64,000 nt of DNA, taken from the NCBI GenBank assembly GCA_001642005.1, contig LWCA01000021.1:17581-81580 (forward strand), written 5' to 3'. Positions 51,101 through 63,000 of the stretch are shown here, in pieces. Position numbers and translations under genes: made by a program. Position 1 is the first letter of the stretch, and every line of letters begins with the position of its first letter. The notes beneath the pieces were generated by a model. It was not told the origin of the DNA and made no database searches. It saw only the letters and a list, made by a program, of their open reading frames with translations. The stretch comes from Intoshia linei (Eukaryota > Orthonectida > Rhopaluridae).

Positions 51101-52625
51101 GCGTTTGTATAACATTACGATTTTAGTAAATGCCAACTTCAGAAACGTACATCTTGATGGTCAAATACACAAATTAGCCGTTGTTTTAAAAATAAAAAAA
51201 CTTACATCATTTTATAAAACATAAATTCAGTATAGTTTTTAAATCCCCAAATATTATCACATATCACAACTTGAAAAACTTAAATTCAATTAAAAAGTGG
51301 GCCCTCGACATATCTAACTGCGGTTTGTAGTTCCAAATCTGCCGTATTCTGATGTACACCTTCTGAGAGGTGGGCTCGACTATATTTTTTTTAATGTCAT
51401 CATTTTTCCAAATTGAGAATTAAAAAGATATTCTTGAATATCATTACTATTTTGTTTGTTAAATTTAAAATATAAACTCGACATCACAGAGTTTACTAGG
51501 AGCAATATGACAACGCATCGTTTTCGAAACAAATTGTTTTAGGGCCTATTTTTAATTCTCGGTGGCCTTGAGCTGGGTAGGTTCGGCTCTGGATGTTTGT
51601 CCGAAGTACGTAATAGTAAAATTTACTCAGTCAGCTTGACTGAGACAAACTAATATTGTACACAATTAGCATTAAATTAATGTCAAGTTTTCATAATTCC
51701 AATAAAATCGTGAAATTTCGTCAGGCCACCTCAGTGGGACCTAACCACACGGTTGGGAAACACTCATGTACAATGTACACATTTTTAATCAAATGAAAAA
51801 TAATAAAAATAACAATTTAAACTATGGGTAGTGATTACATTTCACCCGCGAGACAAATAATAAAAAAAATTGTATAAAAATGGCAGGGCAATTTTTTTCA
51901 AACTCCATTGAGATAAATTTCAAAATAAAATATTTTTTTTATTATTAAAATTATTTACGATGGTTCAAAATTGGGATATAAATTAGTAGTTGATTGGCGA
52001 GTTTTCCAAAAATTATTACAAGTCAAATCAATTCGTTACCAATTTCCGCTAATTCACCCTCATGGTATAGTATTTTAAATTAAAATTCAGCACAGTACCT
52101 CGCAACAGAATAAACATTATCAGAGGACGGGATCCGGCCTTGAGCCGTATCGTGTCCACCTGATTTAAACGCTTAAATTTAAGAGAATATAGAATACCGC
52201 TTTGAACATTATGCATCAAACGCAATGTAGAGAATGGAGTATAAATCTTATACCTAAAAAGGTTACTAAATATAAATGCACATTGTACAATATACACTTG
52301 CGAGTCACTATTTAATCGATTTATCACATTTTCATGATATTTATAGCTGTGAAATAAGTGTTCTTTATCACAATTTTGGTAAACTTTGAAGCACATTGCA
52401 CAGAGGCGTACAGCACCTATTTATTTAATGAAAAATAAAAAATTTTTAAAAACCTTTCAAATTTAACAATGCATTAAATAAATGTGATCGTTTCTGTGAA
52501 CATTTGTTACAAAAAATGTTACCACAAAGACGACAATGATGTCGCCTGTTTACTAAAGTAAATTTTGACTTGCAAACAAAGCAATTGGTGGTAGATTCGT
52601 CAGATAACCAAAAATATGTTTCCAT
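39181..52625 (-). CDS. PIKFYVE: PIKfyve/FAB1 phosphatidylinositol-3-phosphate 5-kinase
   Basis: Makes PI(3,5)P2 from PI3P on endosomes and lysosomes. The ATG at 52625 opens a complete FYVE finger in exons 52625-52454 and 52426 onward (CFVCKSKF, RRHHCRLCG, CNKC, CAMC). A chaperonin-like (TCP1) region follows in 50566-50395, 50182-50003, 49938-49798, 49504-49381, 49146-49052 and 48980-48785 (VQIKK, EKEFIEKIS, VKNILKCLIF). Linker exon: 47363-47286 (SDYRLNIS). The Cys-rich CHK region is in 46630-46375 (CSNNICSRPL ... VCKGCSK). Kinase exons: 43376-43319 (ASGGKSGSKFFIT), 43050-42947 (DNRFVLKYIP), 41798-41664 (ILENVFY), 41014-40903 (FDLKGSKRNR), 39613-39452 (IIDYSFLLGI) and 39416-39181 (DYIGLYTWPK, RFIEAMNNY). 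Kinase motifs look intact. Not every linker exon is resolved, no DEP domain was seen, and an odd GC-richer open stretch sits after the FYVE exon (52255-52049). Confidence 0.92.
40143..40791 (+). mobile_element. hAT element with perfect 8-bp duplication, in a PIKfyve intron
   Basis: A 649-bp element bounded by a perfect agttaaag duplication at 40135-40142 and 40792-40799. The ends are inverted repeats: CAGGGGTTCTCTACGTGGGC and, inverted from the right, CAGCGGTTCTCAACCTTTT. It carries the transposase remnant at 40402-40641 in the same orientation, opposite to PIKfyve. It lies in the intron 39614-40902, between the exons for FDLKGS and IIDYS. Confidence 0.85.
40275..40641 (+). pseudogene. hAT transposase C-terminal remnant
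   Basis: From 40402 an uninterrupted frame reads VFDYVQPYIIAFPTTWLVEARFS, then SKKRSKLDVNNRVIMRLRLNKL, the hAT dimerisation domain as found in BED-finger/ZBED-like and SCAND3-like transposon proteins (usual pattern: YLCE-FS, KNRL, LRLKL). A stop near 40398 separates it from a further in-frame upstream piece (ELTEKLLDLKEDLKLVRR, from about 40275). No BED finger or catalytic RNase H-like core is present, so it cannot encode an active transposase. Confidence is high for the family, and it is certainly a fragment. Confidence 0.8.
42462..42737. mobile_element. miniature element with CAGARCCGAACCTA ends
   Basis: A 276-bp element starting CAGAACCGAACCTATCA and, inverted from the right, CAGTGCCGAACCTACTA. 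The flanks catgtaac (42454-42461) and catgtaat (42738-42745) match at 7 of 8. The same end sequence occurs singly near 6050, 22490, 23065, 42140, 47065 and 51580, so this is a window-wide family. The 8-bp duplication suggests hAT. It is intronic in PIKfyve. Confidence 0.7.
43858..44157. mobile_element. hAT-like miniature element
   Basis: The left end CAGTTCCCAAAGGTA and the inverted right end GAGTGGTTCCCAAACTTG are related terminal repeats about 300 bp apart. I could not confirm a target duplication. The antisense 82-codon open frame inside looks fortuitous. Confidence 0.4.
47899..48310. mobile_element. hAT-like miniature element in PIKfyve
   Basis: The left end CAGTGATACTTAACC, followed by GGTGCGCTGCAGTG, and the inverted right end GAGTGTTTCTTAACTTTG are related. 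Flanks atctagat and gtctataa share only 5 of 8 positions, so the call rests mainly on the ends. It lies in a PIKfyve intron. Confidence 0.45.
52049..52255 (-). other. GC-richer open stretch in the PIKfyve 5' region
   Basis: After the FYVE exon a frame stays open on the minus strand down to 52049, including an unusually GC-rich block around 52100-52170 (ggtggacacgatacggctc and neighbours on the minus strand). Two splice-like signals (gtgtat at about 52299 and ttttag at about 52256) would remove 44 nt but put a stop in frame. The peptide (TIRLKAGSRPLIMF) has no resemblance to PIKfyve. It may be a real exon in another frame or an inserted sequence. Confidence 0.3.
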
Positions 52626-52808
52626 TAATATAACGCAGAATTTTTTTTGATTTACATAATTAACAAAAACAATAATGTTACATTTATCCTATTTTCAATA
52701 TAGTGCAATTAAAATTTAATTTGAAAACATTAATTTTTGATTAATAATGATTTATGAAAGTTAAAAATTAACTAAAATTTTTATTTATAATTATTTGACA
52801 ATTTACAA

Positions 52809-55770
52809 CTAATTTTCGACTTGAAGCAATTGCTCTTTTTTCATCTTTTTGAATTTTTTCTTTAATTTATTAGATTTTTTTGTTTTTTTAAAGTCTTCCT
52901 TTTTGACAGAAGTTGAAGACTAAATTAAATTAAATACAATAAAATAATGCACTAATGATACCTTTTTTTTAGTTGTTTTTGACAGGTTCAATGATTGAAT
53001 CTAAAAAAATATAAATAAAGCTAGAGCATTAAAAACCTCTACAACAGCCTTTTTCATGACATCAATATTTTTTTCTGGGATTGTACCATCATCCAAATGC
53101 TTTAATTTATCTTCAACTTGTTGTTTTAGGTGAGTTCCAATAATGTTGTTTAGGTTATCTAAAATATTAATCTGAAATAATCTTAGAATATTCACACCTG
53201 AATAACAATCGATTCTGGATGCGATTGAACACTTGTTTGCTAGTAATCTAGAAATTCGGCCTTTATGTTTGGGCTTGGCTCTGCCAATAAACTGAGAATG
53301 AAAAATAAGTCCATATTTGGGAGTATTTCCTTTTTTTTTGAGAGCTCTAAAAAGAGCTTTCTCTGCGCCAAGAATTTGTACAGTGGATGCTGGATATTTT
53401 GCAAGAGAACTTAAACTTCCTGCATGAGAAATTAAACGAGCACCAACCTGATCTCCGATAAGTGTAGATAAATTAGGTGCTATTGTGTTCATTTTTTTTG
53501 ACAGGTAACATTTAAGGCTTGTTTTGTATTTGCTCAATGATACAATTTTTTTACTGAAAATGCTAATATTGATCAAGTCAAAATCACTAATTTCCATTCC
53601 TATATGAATTATATGTAAAGTAACAATAAATGTCTAAAATACCGGTTGAAAATTTAGCTGCTTTAACAATACTTTCAACTATTCCTTCTTCTAAAATTGA
53701 TTTCAGCAGTTCTATTTTCTCATCCGTAAAGTCTTCCTTATTTTGTATAATTTTTGTACATTTGGCGTATAATTCATTGTCCGTTACAAATTTGTACAAT
53801 TCGGGGAAGTGATATGAATACCATTCTCTAAAATAAACATTTCAGTAATTAATAATAAATAAATAAAAATTGCCCTTACAACACCGTCAAATTCTACCGG
53901 GTCCGATATTTTCATATTATTTATAATACTAATTTGAAGTAAGGTAAATAAACGTTTATTAAAAATCTAAATCATATATTTTGATACAAAAAAAATATAA
54001 AATTTCAGCCTTTAAATTTATTTGTAAAAATTAAAAAGCTCCTTCAATGCACCTTTTGGTTTTTTCCGAAATGATATAAATTAAAAACCTAAGTCGCATA
54101 GAGAATGTATTTACGTCCTTTTCCAATTGATCCAAAATAGCAATGCTTTGAATGATCATATTATCAGCTCGATTAACGTTAAATTTCACTTTACACCGAG
54201 AATAACTATGTGCCAAACCTAACCTGGATTTATCACATAAATCCAATTCCATTCCGCCAACAAGTTTAACAAAATGCATTCTAATACCTAAACCAAATTA
54301 AATAGTTTTTATTTTTTGATACCAATGCTAAATTAAAATCACTAACATCATTAGGGGTTTTTAAAATTTTCACATAAATCCTGATCCATATACATTTATT
54401 TATTTGAATAATTGTTTACCTCTCATAATTTCTGGTACAGCTCCAGTGGCAACACATTTAACACTAAATTGTTCACCCATTGAAGCACCTAATTTGGGGT
54501 CGGAAATACCCAAAAAAACTTTTCGCTTTTTCTTAGATTTAGGTACATTTGTATCCAAAAACAGCATCAAATCTTCATGAATAGTAGCTACATTATACAA
54601 AAAGTAAACGGATATTATTAAAACATTACATTTTGTTGTTTACAGTAAACTATTAGAACAGTTTTTGAGTTGTTCTTATAGATAGAGCTGAACGTTAGTT
54701 TAGTAAACGGTATTTCAACCTGGGTTGTGACAGCTAGGGGGGTAATGAGAATTTGAAAATTTTATGAATAAATTTTATATTTTTAATATTATATTTTTAC
54801 ATTCTGTCTTACAATTTAAAAATTTTTCGGTCGCAAATACAAAACAGTTTAAAAAATGAAAACCACTGGTTTAGTACATTACTAAAGAAAATTGTTCTTA
54901 TAGAGCAATGGTTCTCAAATAATTTTTTCTCATTCTTTCCTTAAGCTAACATATTTTTTTCACCAACCCCATAATGTATTATAAATAGATTAAAACTAGA
55001 ATAGTATTTAAAACTATGATTAATGATAATTTTGAGCAGATTTATGTTTTTTTAATTCCAAAATACGAGGCTGAGTAAAAGAAAAAGCGTAGCGTAAACA
55101 TTTAATCGGTTTTTTGATTTTGAATGTCTAAAAGAGTAGCAAATCCATTCACATAAGTACGTTGATACGAAAGGTAAATTAATTACAATAAATTTTTCTC
55201 CGAGTTTAGGGTATGAATTACAAATCTTTTAAAAAAATTTTTAAAAATGTTATTGATTCTTCAGTATATGCACTTTTTGCACTCGAATCATTAATTTAGT
55301 ATTATAATTGATTAATTTCAATATTTAAAATTTCCCTTTCAAATAGTAAAATTCCCGTTGAAAACCAGTTATACTGTGTTCTTATATGCATAATTTGCTG
55401 TATATTGAACTGTAATACAATATAAATTTTTTTGAAATTGTCGAAATTAAAAAATAAAAACTTGAATAAAACCACTAATTATTATAGCTTATTATACAAT
55501 TTAAACATAAATAAACCTTCTGAAATGGCGTTAATATTGTCTAATGCATTTAAACCACCTTTGAAAGGTAAAAATGATGTTAATTTGACTACAGATTTAA
55601 ATCGACTGTAGTCAGTAACATTATATTCAATGTTTCCTTCGAGAAATCCAATTTCTTCAAATTCTACTACGTCAAATAGTGCGTAACCTGTAGCATGCTC
55701 GAATAATATAAACAAACTTAATGTCTATTAAAAATTAATGAATTTAAATAAAAATTATCATATTTACCAT
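52809..55770 (-). CDS. NOP56: NOP56, box C/D snoRNP core protein
   Basis: Nucleolar scaffold of box C/D snoRNPs, which guide 2'-O-methylation and early rRNA processing. Exons in phase: 55770-55768 (only the ATG), 55724-55517, 54587-54420, 54287-54089, 53827-53643, 53599-53198, 53158-53037, 53000-52962 and 52919-52809, giving 478 aa. The N-terminal domain has [15 protein letters not shown] and NAISEG; the coiled coil follows [20 protein letters not shown] and [18 protein letters not shown]; the NOP domain has [40 protein letters not shown] and [20 protein letters not shown]. The tail is Lys-rich ([17 protein letters not shown]) as in the family but short. Introns of 39 and 36 nt lie near the C-terminus (see findings). 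An exon-like stretch at 55862-55768 with splice signals on both sides is probably 5' leader. The stop is 183 bp from the PIKfyve ATG on the same strand. Confidence 0.96.
54706..54868. mobile_element. hAT-like miniature element in a NOP56 intron
   Basis: A 163-bp insert between perfect 8-bp copies of gtttagta (54698-54705 and 54869-54876). The inverted right end reads CAGTGGTTTTCATTTTTT; the left end reads AACGGTATTTCAACCTGG. It is in the intron 54588-55516. Confidence 0.7.
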
Positions 55771-56044
55771 TAACTTTGAACGATGTTTCAATTTATAAAA
55801 TGCTAATAAAGTTTTGATAGTTTTATTTACTAATAAATTTGGAAACACGTTTAATCTAGAAAATAAAGTTAAACTTAAATTAATTAAAATAGACGCAAAT
55901 AACCAAAAAAATTTTATAGTAATGTACAGAATATTTTGTTTTTTCCACTTTATACTACTAATTTAATTTTCTGTTATCAAATGTTTGTGAAGACGCTATC
56001 TTAATTTTTTTTTCGTCTCATGTACAATGTACTACCGTGTAGAG

Positions 56045-56573
56045 CAGCCATTCTCAACGGAGTCTATGTGGACCCCTTAGGGTCCACAGCATTTTTTTGG
56101 GGGTCCATGAAAATTATATACATGTATTACATATTATATATTTAACTGATTTATTTGATATGACTTTCCACAAAATTATCCGGAACTATGGAAAGTTGCA
56201 CGACTTTATTTTATTGCCTTCCCATCAACGTATTTAGTTGAATGTGGATTCAGTTACGTAGTTTTATTATCAAAAAGAAAGAATAGATTAGATATAGTCA
56301 AAAGAGGAGATCCAAGGCTAGCTTTATCAAATTTAAAACCTGATATAGAACTACTTGTAAAAAAGTCATTAATTAAATATAATATAATGTTAGTATTAAA
56401 ATTTAAAAATTTGTTTAATATTAATAGTTCATCAACTTTATCATCTCGATAAACTAGATTACTTCATCTCATTTGGCCATCATTTGTTTCACCCAAATGT
56501 AATGATTCATTAAAAATTGTAATTATTATTAATTTTTTGGGGGTTCACAGCGAAAAAGGGTTGAGAATGCCTG
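56045..56573 (+). mobile_element. hAT element carrying a transposase remnant
   Basis: A 529-bp element starting CAGCCATTCTCAACGGAG and, inverted from the right, CAGGCATTCTCAACCCTTTT. The flanks gtgtagag (56037-56044) and gtgtagac (56574-56581) match at 7 of 8. It contains the frame at 56171-56452. It lies between NOP56 and the next gene, about 270 bp upstream of the NOP56 start. Confidence 0.85.
56171..56452 (+). pseudogene. hAT transposase dimerisation-domain remnant
   Basis: An open frame of 93 codons without a start reads NYPELWKVARLYFIAFPSTY, LVECGFSYVVLLSKRKNRLD, RGDPRLALSNLKPDIELL, matching the hAT C-terminal domain (patterns YL-E-FS, KNRL, D-RLAL). Stops lie just upstream in the same frame and the rest of the transposase is missing. 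It is a different copy from the one at 40402-40641, by clear protein divergence. Confidence 0.8.
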
Positions 56574-57026
56574 GTGTAGACTAGACGGTGTAGTGCCACT
56601 ATAAATACAACTTTTACATCTTACAAATTTACATTGACATTTAGTTAAGACTTTTGAGTCAACAGTCATGACATGGATTATCCAAAGTAAAACTATCTGA
56701 CTGATATTTTTTGCGTTTTACTTTTGTTTTGAAAATTTTACTAAGAATTGTACAATTATAAAATTGCATCATTATCGAATATTTCTTAAACTTAAAGTTT
56801 GGAGTATACATCTTATCCACTTTCATATTATATTAATTTGTAAATCATGGAAATTTATTCGACTGTATTATGTTTACATATTTTGTGTTCTTCAATCTCA
56901 GTTACATAAAATTTAAATAAACTAAAAATTTTCACACAAATTGAAAAAAAGTGTCAACGCTACATATTGTATTTTGGTTGACATTAAAAAAATAAATTTT
57001 CAAATTTAATCTCTAAAACAAGTAAA

Positions 57027-60000
57027 ATGGACTATTCAAGCTTTGTTCAACAAATCCAGTATAAGATGTGAATATAAGTGATTTGCAAAATTTAGAAATT
57101 TTAATAATGAAATTGACCAAAACCCTGAAAATTTAGGATTTATAAAGAAACTTTTTATTCAACAATTGTTTAAAAATGCTCAACTTGACCGACACGTATA
57201 ATTAACTATATCATTAATATTTAATATAATTAAATTTATATTCAAAAACAATATACATTAACAGTAAATTAGTGTCATATTTTACAAAGATCTAATGAAA
57301 AATATGAATATGCCTTCAATGAAGCAACTCAAAAAATTTCTCAGTGTATTGATCTGTGCGAGTAATATTTTTTGTATAAAGTTAAACCTTCAATGTGCAG
57401 TTTTTACATTTCGTATTTATTATAGATTTTTATAAAAACATTTAGACATAATGAATCATGCTCTTTTACAGAACAAAAAAATGACTTTAAAGAAATTTCT
57501 ACAAATTTACACAATTGTATTCATGATTTAAATAAGAAACGATATGTACATTTATATTTTTAAATTAACGTCACCCAATTTATAATTTTTTTTCATCGGG
57601 AATGCGTAGATTTATGGGGATGAAATTTTGTATTTATATCAACTGAAATAAGGTCTATCAAAATAATTTTTTTTTTTAATTTTCGGACCGTTAATTATTT
57701 CACATTTTTTGTTTTAATAAAATATTTCGGAAAAAAAATATATGAATACTAAAATACTTTTTTGACCGTGAAGTCGTCACTTATTCGGATTGAAATTATA
57801 ATATGTGTGTTAACAGGAAATTCTAGGGCTGTTTTCATTAAAAAAGAAGGGTAATTTGGGGTTTTAGCCCTGAAGATATAATTTTTTTAAATTTATGATT
57901 ATGTTTATGATTTTAAAATCCGAATCTGCGTATATATTTTTTTAAATTCTCCAACTCGTTTTATTTTCAAAAAGAGGGACAACAAAGATTTTTGACCCGT
58001 AAGATGTGAAATTGGGAGGTTGACATTTATCTTATTATACGTCCCGGAAAAAACTGTAATTATAATGTGATCTTTAAAAAATTCTAAGAGTGGTAGTTAT
58101 TTCAATAAAGTGGGACACACACACAAACAAAAATCGCGTAACCTTTTATATAAGTTAGGATGACACTCGGCTACTAACTTATTGCATATCTTTTTCGTTG
58201 GTTTAAAATTTAAATTTAGGAAAAAATTGAAAGTGAAATATTTCTCGGAAATGTAAAAAACAATTTTATAGTGGAATCAACTTGTAATAAATTGGATGAT
58301 TACTATTATGGAAATTTTAAAATTAATGTCGAGGCTGTGGTATTTATTTGAGAAATTTTGTTTTAATTTCAATTAACTGTTTTCGAGAATTAATTAATGT
58401 CAATAAATTAATCAACTAAAATAATATTTTCAATTGAGAGATTGGATCTACGATTTTTAAATTTAACAATTTTGTCCAATTTATATAATATCCAAATATT
58501 TCTATCAATTTTCTCGTATTTTGTGTTACATATTTCTGGTACTATCTTTTTTTTAAATACTGTAAATTTTTACTCACAAGTTTTTAATTTTAAGTTTTAA
58601 CACGAGTAAATTACTAAAAATGGGCGTCTACTTAAATCCAACCATTTTTACTAAAAATCAAAATCTATCGACCCTTAAGGGAAAAATGCAGTTTTATCAA
58701 CCCTAAAAGGAAAAATCCAATTTTACCGAATTGCAGAGTATCCCATAATAACTCATTACCACAAACAAAAAAAAGTGAAGTTCTTAAATAGAAGGATTAT
58801 CAATAAACACATATTAAATCGCTTTAATATTTACTCAAACTGATGATTAAAAAAATAATTTTCAAAACAAAAGTAACAAAAATTTACTCATTATTGATTT
58901 TTCTGTTCTTGAAATATTTTAGATGTTTTTAGTAGTCTTTCTCGCTTTCTAAGTAGTTTTATTAAGGTTGGTAAAAGTGGAATTTTTAATAAATAGTTGG
59001 TATAGTGATTTTTGCCATAAGGGTATGTAAATTTTGATTTTTAGTAAAAATATTCTCATTAAAAATTATACTTACTCAAAATTATCAGTACATGTATTTA
59101 CATTTAGCAAAAGTTATCTATAAATTTGTTGAGTTTATACTGTCAATTGTATTCTCTAAAAAATTTGTTTTATTTTGAATTTCACCAAAATGTAAAAATT
59201 AAAAAAGATTTATCAAATGTATTGGCAAATATTTCCAATTTATCTATAATTTTTCCTAGCAAAAATTTACAGGTACTAATCAATTTGTAACTAAATTTGA
59301 TGGATTATTCCGTATTATGTAAATGTATATAATGGAAGGTATGATGATAGTTTCAATTTACATTATGTTCATGATATTTAAATGACCTGATGTTAATAAA
59401 TTTCTATGTGACATTATTATCTATGTATTATATCAGGGCTCGGCAACCAGTGGTTCACAGAATAATTTTGGTGGCTCTTTGAGTAAATATGTAAATTATT
59501 TATTTTTAAATTTTTCTACTTTTAAACACTTTTCTACCATAATTAGCTTATTATTATCATTTTAACTCTGAATTTTCAGATCGTCCTGGATATTATTTTG
59601 TTGAATATACAATTACCGTTTCTCTTAAGTTGAAATTGAAATTTATCATGTGTAAATTTTCAAAAACGGGCCCGTAAAATTTTTGGATAAAAAAAAGTGG
59701 TCCACGAGACGCAAAATGTTGCTGACCCGTGTATTATATGATAATTGTCAATCATATACATGTACATAAATTTATTAAAAATTTTGATGTACAATACATT
59801 CAAGTATACTTAATCGTTCAATCATAACAATCGTTTAGAAGTTGTTTTTAACAGAATTAAATTACAAACAAGAACACAAGGAGGATTGTAAATTTTATGC
59901 ACAGTATACAAAATTGAAGGATTTAAAAATTATTAAAATGAAAAATTTAACGACTTTGTGCAATGCCCACAAATATGAAATTTCTTTTTTAGAAAAAAAG

Positions 60001-63000
60001 GTTTATGGGCACTTTTTTTATTTTATTGTATTATTACTTACTTTATTATAATACACTCTATGTAACTCATTCATTTTTTTGGATAAATGCTTAAAATCAA
60101 AAATGACTCCCACGTATAAAATGGGTCTTTCTAATAAAAAAAAGTGGACACCCTAACATACAGTTTTGTGTTGTATAAGGTGATATTTTATAATTAGAAT
60201 TTAATCTGAAATTCAGATTCTGAATATATAAAAATTAGTGTTGAATCTAGATTATAAATTATTGAGATTTATTATGTCGTCTAGTTATTGGAAAATATTT
60301 CCCTGTGGGGAACCCACACTCAAAGTTTATAGAATATTTTATAGAGACGTTTCTTTATAATTTTATTGCGTGATTATTTAAATATTTCATCGTGTGTCAG
60401 TTAGGTCCACATATATGAATTATATAATGATGTATTTTTGTTGACGTAAGTTTAAGCTGCATATGTTTGAAACTAATTGGTTATATTCATTTTTAGAATG
60501 AAATTAACGAAAATGATTTAATTACCTTGAAATCGTTTAATAAGAAAATGTTGACATTTGTAAAAGATTCCATCGTCAAAATTCGGTATCTTTTTGTATT
60601 TTGTATGCTATGAAGCTATAACAGGCTGATTCAAGTATATTGGGTTAAGGATAAACAATTTATTTTAGAAATTTTTTGACTTATGTAAAAATTTTTTTAC
60701 TACCTTTATGCCAAAGTTTGTTTAACCTCATCTTCCGTTATATTTTTATAATTCGGAAAGTTATAAGTCCTAAATAGTTTTTTTTAAGTTTTTTAAATCA
60801 ATAAGTTGCCATGAACGTATTAGACTCTTAATTTAATCCTAGATTAATTATAATTAGAGGTATAATAATTTTTCAAATTAACTTTTCTTTTTAATTTGGT
60901 CCTGACTTGATCTAAACTTTGAAAAAATAAAATATAATGCGTTATAAACCCAATTATATACATATAATTAATACAATTATAATCTTTTAATAGTAATAAG
61001 ATACTTTTTGATAATATTTTATGTTATAAATTTAGAAATGAATACAATAAACAATTTAAAGATGTCATAATTAATAAATTGGGTAAATTATTAAATAGAA
61101 AGGGTATAATGTTTAATGTCGCATTAACCCAAGTAATAAAACTTTATATCATCTAAAATATTTTTTTGATGATTATAGCGGGGTTCCGTAAAAACGTTAA
61201 ACTGTATCCAGGATTTTTTAATCTTTACCGTAATATCGTTATTAAGTAAATTCGTTAAATTCCATTTTTTATAATAATACGTAATTACAGGTTTTGGCTG
61301 TTTTGAGAATTTTTGGTGGATGCACATTTATGATCCTGATATATAATATAGTATATAAGATAATATACCTGCTAATGTTCCCGCTTCCAGGTATTGATTT
61401 GGACCACTTTTGCAAATGCTTATATTAAATCTAATTTGAGAACATTGGGAGTCACAGGAATTTTTTTAAAAATGAAAGAATATATTGAAAAAAGAAAATT
61501 CGCTTAATATTATAATAATCTCGGTTAGGTGGTATTTGAGTTCTATACGGCATCAAATTATATAAAGTTCTAGAACTTTTGTAATTTTTAAATTAAAGGG
61601 TAATTTGTGGTTTTGACCCTGAAGATCTACCTTTTTGAAATTAACATTTATGATAATGCTCATGATTTTAAAATTTGTATCAGACTGTATTTTGTTTTAA
61701 ATTCTAGGATTCGTTTGATTTAAAAAAAGGATAATTCTTATTAATTTTTAATTCCCCATCAAGGGCTTGATTAAAAAAAATCTATCCCTTTTAAAGTTTG
61801 GTGAAAAAATAATCTGAAATTTCCCTTTTGACAATAAAAAATATGTTCATAATGCAATTATGTATATAATTTTTATATTAATTTATACAAAATTGAGACT
61901 TATTTACCTATATTCATTTTAAAATTAAATTTAAATTTAAATTTAAATCCAATTTAATTTATTAAGATTTCTATGTTCAGAGCCGGGTCTACCACAATAC
62001 TCCCCTTCGGGGGACGGACGAATCTATTAATTTTAATATTTTTTGAAAAAAACGTTAACACACACATACATTAAATTTTATATAAGTAAGGATAATTTAG
62101 AACTACTAGTAAATAAAATTAATTTTTTTTTATATTACATGTAGATAACATTAATGAAAAATTTAAAAAACTGAAAAATATGTATTATGAAAACGGTAAA
62201 GGGATAAATGAACATTTTGTTGATTTCTTGGAATCTTATGATAGTTTTATGGTATGCATTTTGAATTTTTAAAATAATTGATATAAAATATGTATAAATA
62301 ATAATTTTATTAATTCATTGAATTATAAATCATATACATGTTTCTTATACATTTTGTCATTATAATTGTAAACATTGTTTACAACTTTAATGTATTCTGT
62401 ATATCAGGTTTCTTAACCTTTTCTTAACACGCGAGCCCATTTTAACTGAAAAAATTCCACATCAAAATTTTTATTTCTATGTACATTTGTAATACAGATT
62501 TTATATATATAATCTGTATATGAGCCATTCTCTAGCAAATAAAATATAAATATTTCAATTTAAGTGACCTACAGGAAATAATATCCAAGACTCATACTCA
62601 TAGATAGACTTAAAATGCGCCTATTACAGCGTGCAACATGGTGATTTGCACTATTTTACATATAAGTAAATACTAAAACGTATTTACAGTTAAAACCCAT
62701 TACGGCGTTACGCGCAAAAAATATGATAAAATTTTCAAATCTGTTTCTTGATTAGTCTTGTGCATATTTACTTAATTGAGGTTTTGTAATAGATTGAATA
62801 ATGATATAATAACGTAGTTAACAAAAATATTTCCGAAATTCAAAAAAATCTATCCTTATAATTAGACTATAAATTCGGGTCAAAATACGCATAAAATGTT
62901 ACGGCGTTAAGAATTGAACTTATTATTTACGTTATACATTTATGGTATTAATAAATTTTAATAGCATTATTTTTACGCATATTCGAAAGAGTTTAATTTT

